NCBI GenBank assembly: GCA_963812085.1
Contig: CAWETL010000004.1
Span: 62,001-126,000, forward strand
Source: SPDF01 sp963812085
Lineage (GTDB): Bacteria > Gemmatimonadota > Gemmatimonadetes > Gemmatimonadales > GWC2-71-9
Direction: 5' to 3'
DNA length: 64,000 nucleotides
Shown: positions 1 to 7,272 of the stretch, in pieces
Numbering within the stretch: position 1 is the stretch's first letter
Layout: every line of letters begins with the position of its first letter
The notes under the pieces: model-generated
Seen by the model: the letters and a program-made list of their open reading frames with translations, nothing else
Told to the model about the DNA's origin: nothing
The model's database searches: none
Translations under genes and position numbers: made by a program

Positions 1-882
1 GGGAAGCAGCTGATCTTCCAGCGGCAGGAGGACGTCACCGCCGGGTGCGACCAGGAGTACATCATGAACGTCGATGGCTCCAAGCTGCACCGCATCTCGA
101 ACGGCCAGGGGCGCACCACCTGCGGCTACTTCTACGACGACGACAAGCGCATCCTGTACAGCAGCACCTTCGAGCATGACCCGGCGTGCCCGGCGCGCCC
201 CGACATGTCGAAGGGGTACGTCTGGCCGCTGGGCTACTTCGAGATCTACTCGGCGCGCGCCGACGGCTCGGGGCTCGCCAAGCTGACCGACGACAAGGAC
301 TACAACGCCGAGGCCACCGTCTCGCCCGACGGCAAGAAGATCATCTTCACCAGCACCCGCGACGGCGACATCGACCTGTACACGATGAACATCGACGGGA
401 CCGGCATCCGCCGCATCACCTCCCGGATCGGCTACGACGGCGGGGCGTTCTACTCGCCGGACGGCAAGCAGATCGTCTGGCGGGCCTCGTACCCCGTCAC
501 CGCCGCGGACACCGCCGATTACATCGGCCTGCTCAAGCAGCGCCTCGTGCGGCCCGCCGACCTCGAGCTCTGGGTGGCCAACGCCGACGGCAGCAACCCG
601 CGCCAGGTGACGCATCTCGGCGGGGCCAACTTCGCGCCCTTCTTCAGCCACGACGGCACCAAGATCATCTTCGCGTCGAATCACCTCGACCCGAAGGGCC
701 GGAACTTCGACCTCTTCCTGGTCAACGTGGACGGCACCGGGCTCGAGCAGATCACCAAGGACCCCGATTTCGACGGGTTCCCGATGTTCAGCCCCGACGG
801 CAAGAAGCTGGTCTGGGCCTCCAACCGGTACGGCAAGTCGCCGCACGAGACCAACATCTTCATCGCCGACTGGGTGAACTGA
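1..882 (+). CDS. TolB-like PD40 beta-propeller protein (5' partial)
   Basis: The reading frame is open from base 1 and ends at TGA 880-882, so the N-terminus lies outside the window and 293 residues are visible. The protein is built from repeats of about 45 residues, each with a turn of the form SPDGKKI or SHDGTKI followed by a hydrophobic strand such as IIFTS or LVWAS, and each preceded by a segment like MNIDGTGI or VNVDGTGL. This is the PD40/WD40-like repeat of TolB-type propellers. Many such proteins are periplasmic or secreted and bind proteins or peptides. The exact partner cannot be read from the sequence. Signal peptidase I follows 7 bases downstream, so the two may share a transcript. 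Confidence 0.85.
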   Translation, partial: GKQLIFQRQEDVTAGCDQEYIMNVDGSKLHRISNGQGRTTCGYFYDDDKRILYSSTFEHDPACPARPDMSKGYVWPLGYFEIYSARADGSGLAKLTDDKDYNAEATVSPDGKKIIFTSTRDGDIDLYTMNIDGTGIRRITSRIGYDGGAFYSPDGKQIVWRASYPVTAADTADYIGLLKQRLVRPADLELWVANADGSNPRQVTHLGGANFAPFFSHDGTKIIFASNHLDPKGRNFDLFLVNVDGTGLEQITKDPDFDGFPMFSPDGKKLVWASNRYGKSPHETNIFIADWVN

Positions 883-889
883 ACCGGCC

Positions 890-1612
890 ATGACGACTCC
901 CAAGGCTCCCGCCGCTCCGCACGCGTTCTTCGCCTGGCTCTGGGACTGGGCCAAGTCCATCGCCGTGGCGCTGGTGGTCTGGCTGATCCTGCGCACGTTC
1001 CTCATCCAGGCCTTCCGGATCCCGTCGGGCAGCATGGAGAACACGCTGCTGATCGGCGACTTCCTGTTCGTCAACAAGGCGCTGTACGGCGCGGAAGTGC
1101 CCCTGATCCACAAGCATCTCCCGGCGTTCCGCGAGCCGCGGCGCAACGACGTCGTGGTCTTCGACGGCGTCGAGGCCCCGATGGAAATCGTCAAGCGGAT
1201 GGTGGGGGTGCCTGGGGACACGCTGTCGATGGAGGGGGGACAGTTGATCCGGAACGGCGAGCGCCTGGTCGAGCCCTACGTGGTGCACGCCTCGCCCCTG
1301 CCGATGGCGGCGCCGGAGCAGCGCCTCCAGATGCGCATGTGGCAGGTCAAGTACCTCGTGGGCCGGGACACCGCCACCTACAATCCCGACCTGCAGGACT
1401 GGGGTCCCATCGTCGTCCCGCCGGATTCCTTCTTCATGATGGGCGACAGCCGGGACAACTCCCACGACAGCCGGATGTGGGGATTCCTTCCCCGCGCCAA
1501 CGTGCGGGGGCGCCCGATGTTCATCTACTTCAGCTACGACGCCGAGAGCTGGAAGCCGGCGCCGTTCCTCACGTCCATCCGATGGAACCGGATCTTCAGC
1601 CGCCCGCGGTGA
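890..1612 (+). CDS. lepB: Signal peptidase I
   Basis: This 240-residue membrane protease removes signal peptides from exported proteins. Residues 22-42 form the N-terminal membrane anchor. The catalytic serine is in IPSGSMENTL (Ser48) and the general-base lysine in EIVKRMVGVPGD (Lys102). The C-terminal box MGDSRDNSHDSR is the conserved SPase I signature. The length is normal for a single-anchor form. The ATG at 890 lies 7 bases after the upstream stop and has no strong Shine-Dalgarno, suggesting read-through from the upstream gene. The stop overlaps the beginning of a small membrane protein reading frame. Confidence 0.96.
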   Translation: MTTPKAPAAPHAFFAWLWDWAKSIAVALVVWLILRTFLIQAFRIPSGSMENTLLIGDFLFVNKALYGAEVPLIHKHLPAFREPRRNDVVVFDGVEAPMEIVKRMVGVPGDTLSMEGGQLIRNGERLVEPYVVHASPLPMAAPEQRLQMRMWQVKYLVGRDTATYNPDLQDWGPIVVPPDSFFMMGDSRDNSHDSRMWGFLPRANVRGRPMFIYFSYDAESWKPAPFLTSIRWNRIFSRPR

Positions 1613-1800
1613 CGTCCGGGCAGCCCACGCCGGCGGCGGGGCGCTTCACGCGCTGGTTTCGCTTTCCGCGGAGCTGGCGCGAGGTGCGCACCATGGGGTG
1701 GCGGATGATCGCGGCGTTCCTGCTCTTCTACCTCGTGCGCGACCTCGTGCTGTACATCCTGCTGCCGTGGCTGGTCTATCGCGGGGTGGCGCAGCCCTAG
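1582..1800 (+). CDS. Small single-pass membrane protein, unknown
   Basis: A 72-residue reading frame starts at ATG 1582 inside the last codons of lepB, with an alternative GTG at 1609 overlapping the lepB stop as GTGA. It has a basic stretch (RFTRWFRFPRSWREVR) followed by a hydrophobic segment of about 25 residues (IAAFLLFYLVRDLVLYILL), so it should sit in the inner membrane with the basic side in the cytoplasm. No family is recognised. Its stop shares the palindrome CTAG (1797-1800) with the convergent gene, an arrangement seen again at 15863-15866, which favours both frames being real. Overlap with lepB suggests translational coupling and perhaps a role near secretion. Confidence 0.55.
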   Translation: MEPDLQPPAVTSGQPTPAAGRFTRWFRFPRSWREVRTMGWRMIAAFLLFYLVRDLVLYILLPWLVYRGVAQP

Positions 1801-2066
1801 GACGACCCGGGGGGATGGTAGGGCGATTCCGGAGAACGGGAGGGGTCGGGCTGGCGCGCGAGGTAGGCGGCGCTGCGGCCGCAGGTCGAGCAGTGCAGCG
1901 CGATGCGCCCGAGCTCGGTGGGAGTCCCGGCGGGCGGCCGCTTGGGCACCCGGGTGATGGTTTCGGTTCCGCAGGACGGACACACCAGAGGTTTGCGGTC
2001 CCGGTCGGCAGCGACCAGGGCCAGCGCTTCCGGCGCACGAAACTCCTTGATCCCCCGACGTCCCAC
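1797..2066 (-). CDS. Small zinc-ribbon protein, unknown
   Basis: An 89-residue protein with two paired cysteine knuckles, CPSCGTE near residue 29 and CSTCGRS near residue 59, spaced as in a zinc ribbon. The N-terminus is basic (GRRGIKEFRAP). The start is GTG 2066, preceded by a good GGAAGGA Shine-Dalgarno 6-7 bases away. The proline/serine-rich tail looks disordered. No enzymatic domain is visible, and zinc binding with contact to nucleic acid or protein is inference from the knuckles only. It converges with the small membrane protein gene, and their stops share CTAG. Confidence 0.6.
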   Translation of the reverse strand: MGRRGIKEFRAPEALALVAADRDRKPLVCPSCGTETITRVPKRPPAGTPTELGRIALHCSTCGRSAAYLARQPDPSRSPESPYHPPGSS

Positions 2067-2344
2067 AGGCGATCCTTCCAGCGGGCGGAGTTGCGTCCCA
2101 CCAAGTCCAATGTATGGGCCGCCGGTCGGAGGCGCAAAGTCGTTGACTGTCGCATTAGTGGCTTGAATGTGGCGCAGTGATGCTTCTTGTTGACTGGCTT
2201 GGCGGAGCGGTCACATTCGGCCGGGCGAATCCGTCCGGCTTGACTTCCCGGCGTCAACGGTGGTACGTTGGCGCCGGCAAGGCGTACTCTGACATAGCGT
2301 TACGCCATCGGATGGAGCGGTTTTCCCGCCTGGAAGGAGGCCCT
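2067..2344 (+). promoter_or_regulatory. Divergent intergenic region with three TTGACT boxes
   Basis: This 278-base stretch separates the zinc-ribbon gene from the lysine-rich protein gene and contains no convincing gene. TTGACT occurs at 2143-2148, 2190-2195 and 2240-2245, spaced 47 and 50 bases apart. The last is followed after 18 bases by TACGTT (2264-2269), a plausible -35/-10 pair for the plus-strand gene. A six-base inverted repeat GGCGTA/TACGCC (2281-2286 and 2301-2306) lies just downstream and could be an operator. Promoter strength and regulator are unknown. Confidence 0.4.
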
Positions 2345-2347
2345 GTG

Positions 2348-2743
2348 GTGTCGGAACTCGGTGGCGCGCAGATATCCACCCTGCTCGAGAGCCTTCCCGG
2401 CATCGCGAACGTCCTGCGCAGTCCGGTGGCGGATGCGCTGGTGAGCGTCATCCGGGCCGGCGCGAGGCTTTCCGAGTTCGACATCGCGGACGCCGACGAG
2501 CTGGTCAAGTACGCCACCCGCCGCGGCCTCCTGGCCGAGGACGAGGGCGAGCGACTGATGCTCGACCTGCAGGCCGCCCACCAGAAGAAGCTCGACCGCA
2601 TCGCCGCCCGGCCGGCCAGGCCGGCCAAGGGCAAGAACGGAAAGAACGGCAAGGCCGCCGGCAGCCGGCCGAAGCCGAAGGCCAAGGCGGCGAAGCCGAA
2701 GCCCAAGGCGCACAAGAAGCCGCCGGCGAAGAAGAAGCACTAG
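2348..2743 (+). CDS. Lysine/proline/alanine-tailed small protein, unknown
   Basis: The start is placed at GTG 2348 because AGGAGG (2335-2340) lies seven bases upstream; GTG 2345 is the alternative. The 131-residue product has a predicted helical N-terminal part of about 85 residues (ISTLLESLPGIANVLRSP, then an acidic helix around EDEGERLMLDLQ) and a C-terminal tail almost wholly of Lys, Pro, Ala and Gly (for example KPKAKAAKPKPKAHKKPP). Such tails resemble histone-H1-like or other nucleic-acid-binding tails, so DNA or RNA contact is a reasonable inference. The N-terminal domain is not recognised. A strong hairpin follows at 2764-2791. Confidence 0.7.
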   Translation: MSELGGAQISTLLESLPGIANVLRSPVADALVSVIRAGARLSEFDIADADELVKYATRRGLLAEDEGERLMLDLQAAHQKKLDRIAARPARPAKGKNGKNGKAAGSRPKPKAKAAKPKPKAHKKPPAKKKH

Positions 2744-2763
2744 CCGCACCGGTGACAATGAAT

Positions 2764-2791
2764 GCGCCCCCCAGCAGGAGCTGGGGGGCGC
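2764..2791. terminator. Bidirectional hairpin terminator between convergent genes
   Basis: A perfect 12-base stem (GCGCCCCCCAGC / GCTGGGGGGCGC) with an AGGA loop lies between the convergent lysine-rich protein and chemoreceptor genes. Outer arms GAATGC (2759-2764) and GCATTC (2795-2800) could extend the stem. There is no U-tract on either side, so it may act as an mRNA 3' end block more than as a classical intrinsic terminator. Confidence 0.7.
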
Positions 2792-2816
2792 GGTGCATTC
2801 GGGACTGCGAGTCGCG

Positions 2817-4511
2817 TCAGGTGCGGAAGGCGGTGACCGCGTCGGTGAGGCGGGTGGCGCCCTGGAGGAGGTCGCCGGCGGCGGCGGCCATCTCCTCGGT
2901 CGAGGCACTCTGCTCCTCGGCCGCGGCCGTCACCTGCTGGCTGGCCGAGGCGTGCTCGGTGGCCGACGTGGCCACTTCGGCCGTCTTCCCCGCGAGCTGA
3001 TCGACGATCGTCCGATTGAGCGCCGCCTGGTCGGACACCACGGCGGCCGCGGTGCGCACCTCCTGGACCGCGGCGCCGATGTCGTCGAGGGCGCGGGCCG
3101 CGGCGCCCGCCACGCCCTCGATCCCGCGCACCTTGCCGGTGCCCAGCTGCATCGTGTTCGACACCTCGCGCACCTGGTTCCGGATGAACTGCACCGTCTT
3201 GGTGACGTCCTCGGCGGCGCGGGCGCTCGAATCCGCCAGGTGGCGCACCTCCTCCGCCACCACCGCGAAGCCCCGGCCGTGCTCGCCGGCGCGCGCGGCC
3301 TCGATGGCGGCGTTGAGCGCCAGCAGGTTGGTCTGCGACGAGATCTGCTTGATCAGGTCGATGAACTCGGTGATCGACTCCGACTTGCGCGCCAGCTCCT
3401 GGACCTGCTGGGCGGACGTCTGCACGACCTCCCGGACGTCGAGCAGGGTCTGGCCCGCCGCCGCGACGTCGGTCCGGTGCCGGGTGGCCAGGTCCCGGAT
3501 CGTGTCGCCGAGGGCCACGACGCGGGTCGAGGCCTCGTCCGCCTCCGCCGCCGTGGCCCGGAGCCGACCCAGCAATTCGTCGGCCTCGCGCATGCCGCGC
3601 ACCTGGCTCTCGGCGCTGTGCGACATCTTCACCATGGCCGTCGAAATCTGGCCGCTGCTCGCCGCGAGCTCCTCGCTCATGGCGGAGAAATCGCTCGCGC
3701 TGCCGGAAATCTGGTTGGATTCCTTCGCCACGATCCCCACCACGTCGCGGAGCCGGGCCGCCATCTCGTCCATCGCGGCAGCCAGCCGCCCGAGCTCCGT
3801 GGGCATGTCGCCGAGGGTCACGGGGCGGAGGTCGCCGCCGCCGAACCGCTCGGCGGCGCCCACCAGCCGCCGGAGCGGGAGGTCCACCGAGCGCACGGTG
3901 TAGATGGTGGTGGCCACCCCGAGGATGAGCGCGAGCCCGAACAGCGCCCAGACGCCGCGCTCACGGCTGCCGGCGTCCCGCCGGAGCAGCTCGGTGCGGA
4001 TGAGCGCGCGGGCGCTCTGCGACCGGGAAAGCGCCCGGACGTCGGCGACCAGCGTGTCCGCCGGCGCCCGCGCCTGGTCGGCGTGCCGCCGGGCCTCGGC
4101 GTCGCGGCCGAGGTCGGCGAGCGCGTGGGCCAGCGCGTAGTTCACCTCGATGGTGGACTGCTCGTCGGCGATCTTGTTGATGATGTAGCGGTCCTGCGTG
4201 GAGAGCCCGGCCAGTTGGCGGAAGGTCTGCTGGTAGGCGTACGCCGAGTCGCCGCTGGCGATGAATTCCCGCTGCAGGACCGCCGACGGATCGAGGAGGT
4301 ACTGCTCGGCGGCCCGGATCTCGTTGAGCACCATTCCCACGAGGCCGCTGCCGGCCTCGGTCCCGGCCAGGAGCGCGGCGGTCTCGGTTTCCACGGCGCG
4401 GCTCACGGAGCGCACCGCGCGCGACGCGCTGATGGCGATCAGGAGCACCAGCGTGATCAGCACGACCATGCCGAGGCTCACCCGGCTCCGGAGGCTGCGC
4501 AGCGCGTTCAT
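2817..4511 (-). CDS. Methyl-accepting chemotaxis protein
   Basis: This 564-residue transmembrane chemoreceptor relays ligand signals to CheA. TM1 is at about 13-30 and a helical periplasmic sensor domain at 31-185. TM2 is at 187-205, followed by a HAMP domain at 206-260. The long coiled-coil signalling domain has the hairpin tip NLLALNAAIEAARAGEHGRG and then FAVVAEEVRHLAD. No C-terminal NWETF-type CheR tether is visible. Its ATG overlaps the stop of the upstream binding-protein gene as ATGA, so the two are translationally coupled. This suggests that the receptor reads the bound state of that lipoprotein rather than sensing a ligand directly. No che genes are in the window. Confidence 0.95.
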   Translation of the reverse strand: MNALRSLRSRVSLGMVVLITLVLLIAISASRAVRSVSRAVETETAALLAGTEAGSGLVGMVLNEIRAAEQYLLDPSAVLQREFIASGDSAYAYQQTFRQLAGLSTQDRYIINKIADEQSTIEVNYALAHALADLGRDAEARRHADQARAPADTLVADVRALSRSQSARALIRTELLRRDAGSRERGVWALFGLALILGVATTIYTVRSVDLPLRRLVGAAERFGGGDLRPVTLGDMPTELGRLAAAMDEMAARLRDVVGIVAKESNQISGSASDFSAMSEELAASSGQISTAMVKMSHSAESQVRGMREADELLGRLRATAAEADEASTRVVALGDTIRDLATRHRTDVAAAGQTLLDVREVVQTSAQQVQELARKSESITEFIDLIKQISSQTNLLALNAAIEAARAGEHGRGFAVVAEEVRHLADSSARAAEDVTKTVQFIRNQVREVSNTMQLGTGKVRGIEGVAGAAARALDDIGAAVQEVRTAAAVVSDQAALNRTIVDQLAGKTAEVATSATEHASASQQVTAAAEEQSASTEEMAAAAGDLLQGATRLTDAVTAFRT

Positions 4512-5674
4512 TGGCCCTCCGCCAGCTGCATGGCGCCGTTCCTGACCACGCCGACGTAGATCCGGAGGCTCGGGACGTCGCCGGCCGAGTCGAAGGCGAT
4601 CGTGCCCATGGCGCCCTCGTAGGCGGGGGTCGTGGTGCCGATGCCGGCGAAGGCGTCGCGCAGCTTTTGCCGGTCGGTGCCGACCCGCGCGATCGCGTCC
4701 CGCAGCATGTAGACGGCGTCGTACGCCGCGGCGCCGGAGCCGTTCGGCTCGCCGGCCTCGGGGAACCGCTTGTGATACGCCGCCACGAATCGCTTGTTGA
4801 CCGGGGTGTCGGTCTGCGGGAAGTAGGACGAGGTCACGTAGGTGCCGTTGGCCACCGGGCCGGCCAGGTAGATCTGCTCCAGCCCGTCGCCGCCCATGGC
4901 GGGAATGGTGAGCTTCTTCTTGCGGGCCTCCGTGAGGATGGTCCGCGCATCGGGATCGTAGCCCGCGATGACCATGAACTGCGCCCGCTTGTCCCGGGTC
5001 ATCAGGTCCACGTAGGGCGCGACCTCCGGCGTGTCGCCGAGATAGGGGTAGGCTCCGGTCACGGTGCCGTCGAGGCGGGCGAACTCGGCCTCGAACGCCT
5101 TGCGGATGCCGCGCCCGTATTCGCTGTTGGTATAGAAGACCGCGGCGCTGGAGTACCCGAGGCGATCGTGCGCCCAGCGGGCCAGCGCCGCGCCGTGGGC
5201 CAGGTCGCTGGGGCAGACGCGGAAGGTGTAGGGGCCGGCGTCGGAGACGGCGGGGGCCGAGGCGGCCGGCGCGATCTCGAGGAGCGGGTTGGTGCCCCCG
5301 TTGTACACCGGTGCGGCGGCCAGCGTCGGGCCGGAGAAGCCGTGGCCGATGACGGCCACCACGGGCGAGTTGTAGAAGTCGGTGGCCACCACCACGGCGG
5401 AGTCGGCGTCGGCGTAGTCCTCCCGCTCGACCAGTTCGATCGGGCGTCCGTTCACGCCGCCGGTGGCGTTGATCTCCTCGGTGGCCAGCTGCGCGCCGTA
5501 CCGGATCGGCAGGCTCAGCGGGTCGGTGAAGTTGGCGGCCACGCCGACCTGGATCGGCCGGCCGGCGCCGCCGCAGGCGGCCAGGCTGAGGAGACCAATC
5601 AGGACGGCGCCGAGGCGCGCGCTACCTGGCCGGCGAAAAGGCAGGGCCACGTCGTACTCCGGGCGTGATGCCAT
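4508..5674 (-). CDS. Periplasmic binding lipoprotein, Leu/Ile/Val-binding (type 1) family
   Basis: The start is set at ATG 5674 because the following residues form a lipoprotein signal: a basic segment, a hydrophobic core (LGAVLIGLLSL) and the lipobox LAAC. The 388-residue product has the bilobed type-1 fold typical of branched-chain amino acid or amide binding proteins: IQVGVAANFTDP, GGVNGRPIELV, FYNSPVVAVIGHGFSG, and AAVFYTNSEYGRGI opening the second lobe. The usual ABC permease and ATPase genes are absent. Instead the stop overlaps the start of a chemoreceptor gene (ATGA), so it probably serves as a ligand-binding co-receptor. The ligand is unknown. Confidence 0.9.
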   Translation of the reverse strand: MASRPEYDVALPFRRPGSARLGAVLIGLLSLAACGGAGRPIQVGVAANFTDPLSLPIRYGAQLATEEINATGGVNGRPIELVEREDYADADSAVVVATDFYNSPVVAVIGHGFSGPTLAAAPVYNGGTNPLLEIAPAASAPAVSDAGPYTFRVCPSDLAHGAALARWAHDRLGYSSAAVFYTNSEYGRGIRKAFEAEFARLDGTVTGAYPYLGDTPEVAPYVDLMTRDKRAQFMVIAGYDPDARTILTEARKKKLTIPAMGGDGLEQIYLAGPVANGTYVTSSYFPQTDTPVNKRFVAAYHKRFPEAGEPNGSGAAAYDAVYMLRDAIARVGTDRQKLRDAFAGIGTTTPAYEGAMGTIAFDSAGDVPSLRIYVGVVRNGAMQLAEGQ

Positions 5675-5726
5675 GGAAATTCGCGCGCTCCGCGCGAACA
5701 GGATGCTCAGGGGAGATGTCCGTAGA

Positions 5727-6218
5727 TTAGCCGGGCGGGCGGGGCTTTGCAATCCGCGCGCTGTCGTTTCCGCCGAGGGTCCAGCCGTCGAGAACGGGTC
5801 CGTCCACCACGCTGACCGAGGCCTCGATCCGGCCCGTGGAACCGCGCCAGGTGAGGCGCAGCATCTGCGTGCCGCGGATCCACTGCGCCATGCGCTGCGC
5901 TCCCTGGACGGTGGTGGGTCGGTGACCGTAGCTGGTCTCGAGCACGCTCCGCCACTGCGCCAGCTCGTCGGCGCTCAGGTTGCCCGAGATGGTGATCACC
6001 CCGACGGTGCTGTCGATCGCGGCGAGCCAGACGCTGAGCGGCTTGCCGGTCCCCGGATCGGCGACGACGGCGCGGCAGTCCTGCAGGCGGCGGTCCGCCT
6101 CCGCGCGCCGGCAGGTGAGTCCGTCGCCGAGCAGCAGGTGGACCTGGTCGTCGGTGGCGCGGAGCGCGCCGCCGGCACGGAAGCCGTAGAACGCGAGCGC
6201 CTGGGCCGGCGCGGCCAC
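5727..6218 (-). CDS. Exported hypothetical protein
   Basis: The conventional start is GTG 6218, giving 163 residues, but the frame stays open upstream and encodes an excellent signal peptide core (RYRWAAAAAALLAAA followed by PVAAPAQA). No ATG, GTG or TTG is available upstream for it. A CTG at 6293, overlapping the cold-shock gene stop as CTGA with a weak GGA upstream, would give a 188-residue secreted precursor. The mature part has alternating hydrophobic strands and two cysteines (GLTCRRAEA, LQDCRAV) that could form a disulphide. No family is recognised. It lies just after the csp gene on the same strand. Confidence 0.65.
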   Translation of the reverse strand: MAAPAQALAFYGFRAGGALRATDDQVHLLLGDGLTCRRAEADRRLQDCRAVVADPGTGKPLSVWLAAIDSTVGVITISGNLSADELAQWRSVLETSYGHRPTTVQGAQRMAQWIRGTQMLRLTWRGSTGRIEASVSVVDGPVLDGWTLGGNDSARIAKPRPPG

Positions 6219-6289
6219 CGGTGCGGCGGCGAGCAGCGCGGCGGCTGCAGCGGCCCAGCGATAGCGGGCGGGCCTCCCGCCGATGATGG

Positions 6290-6490
6290 TCAGGCTTTCC
6301 GGACGTTGGCCGCCTGCAGGCCCTTGGGTCCCTCGACGATGTCGAACTCCACGGCGTCACCCTCGGCCAGCGAACGGAACCCCTCCATCGTGATGGCGGT
6401 GTGGTGCACGAAGACGTCCTTGCCACCTTCCTGCGCGATGAAGCCGAAGCCCTTCGCGTCGTTGAACCACTTTACTGTGCCCTTCGCCAT
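6290..6490 (-). CDS. csp: Cold-shock domain protein
   Basis: A 66-residue single-domain OB-fold RNA chaperone. RNP1 is KGFGFIA (residues 13-19) and RNP2 is DVFVHH, and the protein begins with the standard MAKGTVKWFN. It binds single-stranded nucleic acid and melts mRNA structure. The start ATG 6490 is preceded by GAGGG. The region upstream holds a T7 run on the minus strand within a leader of more than 100 bases, as is common for csp mRNAs. Confidence 0.97.
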   Translation of the reverse strand: MAKGTVKWFNDAKGFGFIAQEGGKDVFVHHTAITMEGFRSLAEGDAVEFDIVEGPKGLQAANVRKA

Positions 6491-6618
6491 TGCTGCGCCC
6501 TCGAAGTACGGGAAAAAAATGGCCGATCGGAGCGGGAGCATCCGAGCGGCGCTTGGTGGGACGACTCCGTGTTGCGACTGCGAACCATGCTGCAAGCTGC
6601 GAAGGGGCGCGGCGTCTG

Positions 6619-7155
6619 TCAATACGGCGCGGGGGCCGTCAGCGTCAGCCCGACGCTCCGCAGTTCGTGGTCCAGCAGCCAGCGCTTGGTCTCGAGCCCG
6701 CCGCCGTATCCCACCAGGCCGCCGTCCTTGCCCACCACGCGGTGACACGGCAGGAGGATCGCCAGGTGGTTGGAGCCGTTCAGCTGCCCCACCGCCCGCG
6801 GGTGGATGCCGGTGATGTCCGCGATCTCCTCGTAGGACCGGGTCTCGCCGAAGGGGATCAGCGTGAGCGCCCGCCACACCGCCTCCTGGGACGGCGTCAC
6901 GGAGAGGTAGGTGCCCAGGTATTCGGGGTAGGGAAAGGGCCGCGGCCGTCCGGCAAAGTACGCGGTGAGCCAGGTGGTGGCCTGCCGGCAGGGTCCGGCG
7001 CCAATGACCGCTCCGGGGGCGCGCGCGCCGACCCGCTCTGCCAGGTGGAGCCGCCCGCTTCGCTCGGCGAACTCCACGATCAGCGGGCCCTCGCGGGCCT
7101 CGAGAATTGTCAGCACGCCCACCGGCGACTGGTACGACGTCCATTCAATGCGCAT
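6619..7155 (-). CDS. ogt: Methylated-DNA-protein-cysteine methyltransferase
   Basis: This 178-residue suicide enzyme removes O6-alkyl groups from guanine in DNA. The acceptor cysteine is in LLPCHRVVG (Cys137). The helix-turn-helix and arginine finger lie in GETRSYEEIA and HPRAVGQLNGSN. The N-terminal 80 residues form the usual ribonuclease-like cap, so length and order match the Ogt family. A TAGATT -10-like element sits on the minus strand at 7179-7174, giving a leader of about 13 bases. Confidence 0.95.
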   Translation of the reverse strand: MRIEWTSYQSPVGVLTILEAREGPLIVEFAERSGRLHLAERVGARAPGAVIGAGPCRQATTWLTAYFAGRPRPFPYPEYLGTYLSVTPSQEAVWRALTLIPFGETRSYEEIADITGIHPRAVGQLNGSNHLAILLPCHRVVGKDGGLVGYGGGLETKRWLLDHELRSVGLTLTAPAPY

Positions 7156-7272
7156 CGCGGCTCTCCCGCGCCCAATCTACCCGCCGACGGGCGCCTTGGC
7201 CACGCGCGGGCGCTGGCGGCGGCGTCCCGCCGGCCGTACTATCCCTCCAGCCTTCCCTCCCCGGAGCATCCG

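Noticed and set aside
2793..4559. A 588-codon plus-strand frame opposite the chemoreceptor
   Set aside because: Its composition is that of an antisense shadow. The opposite strand encodes a full MCP with conserved motifs.
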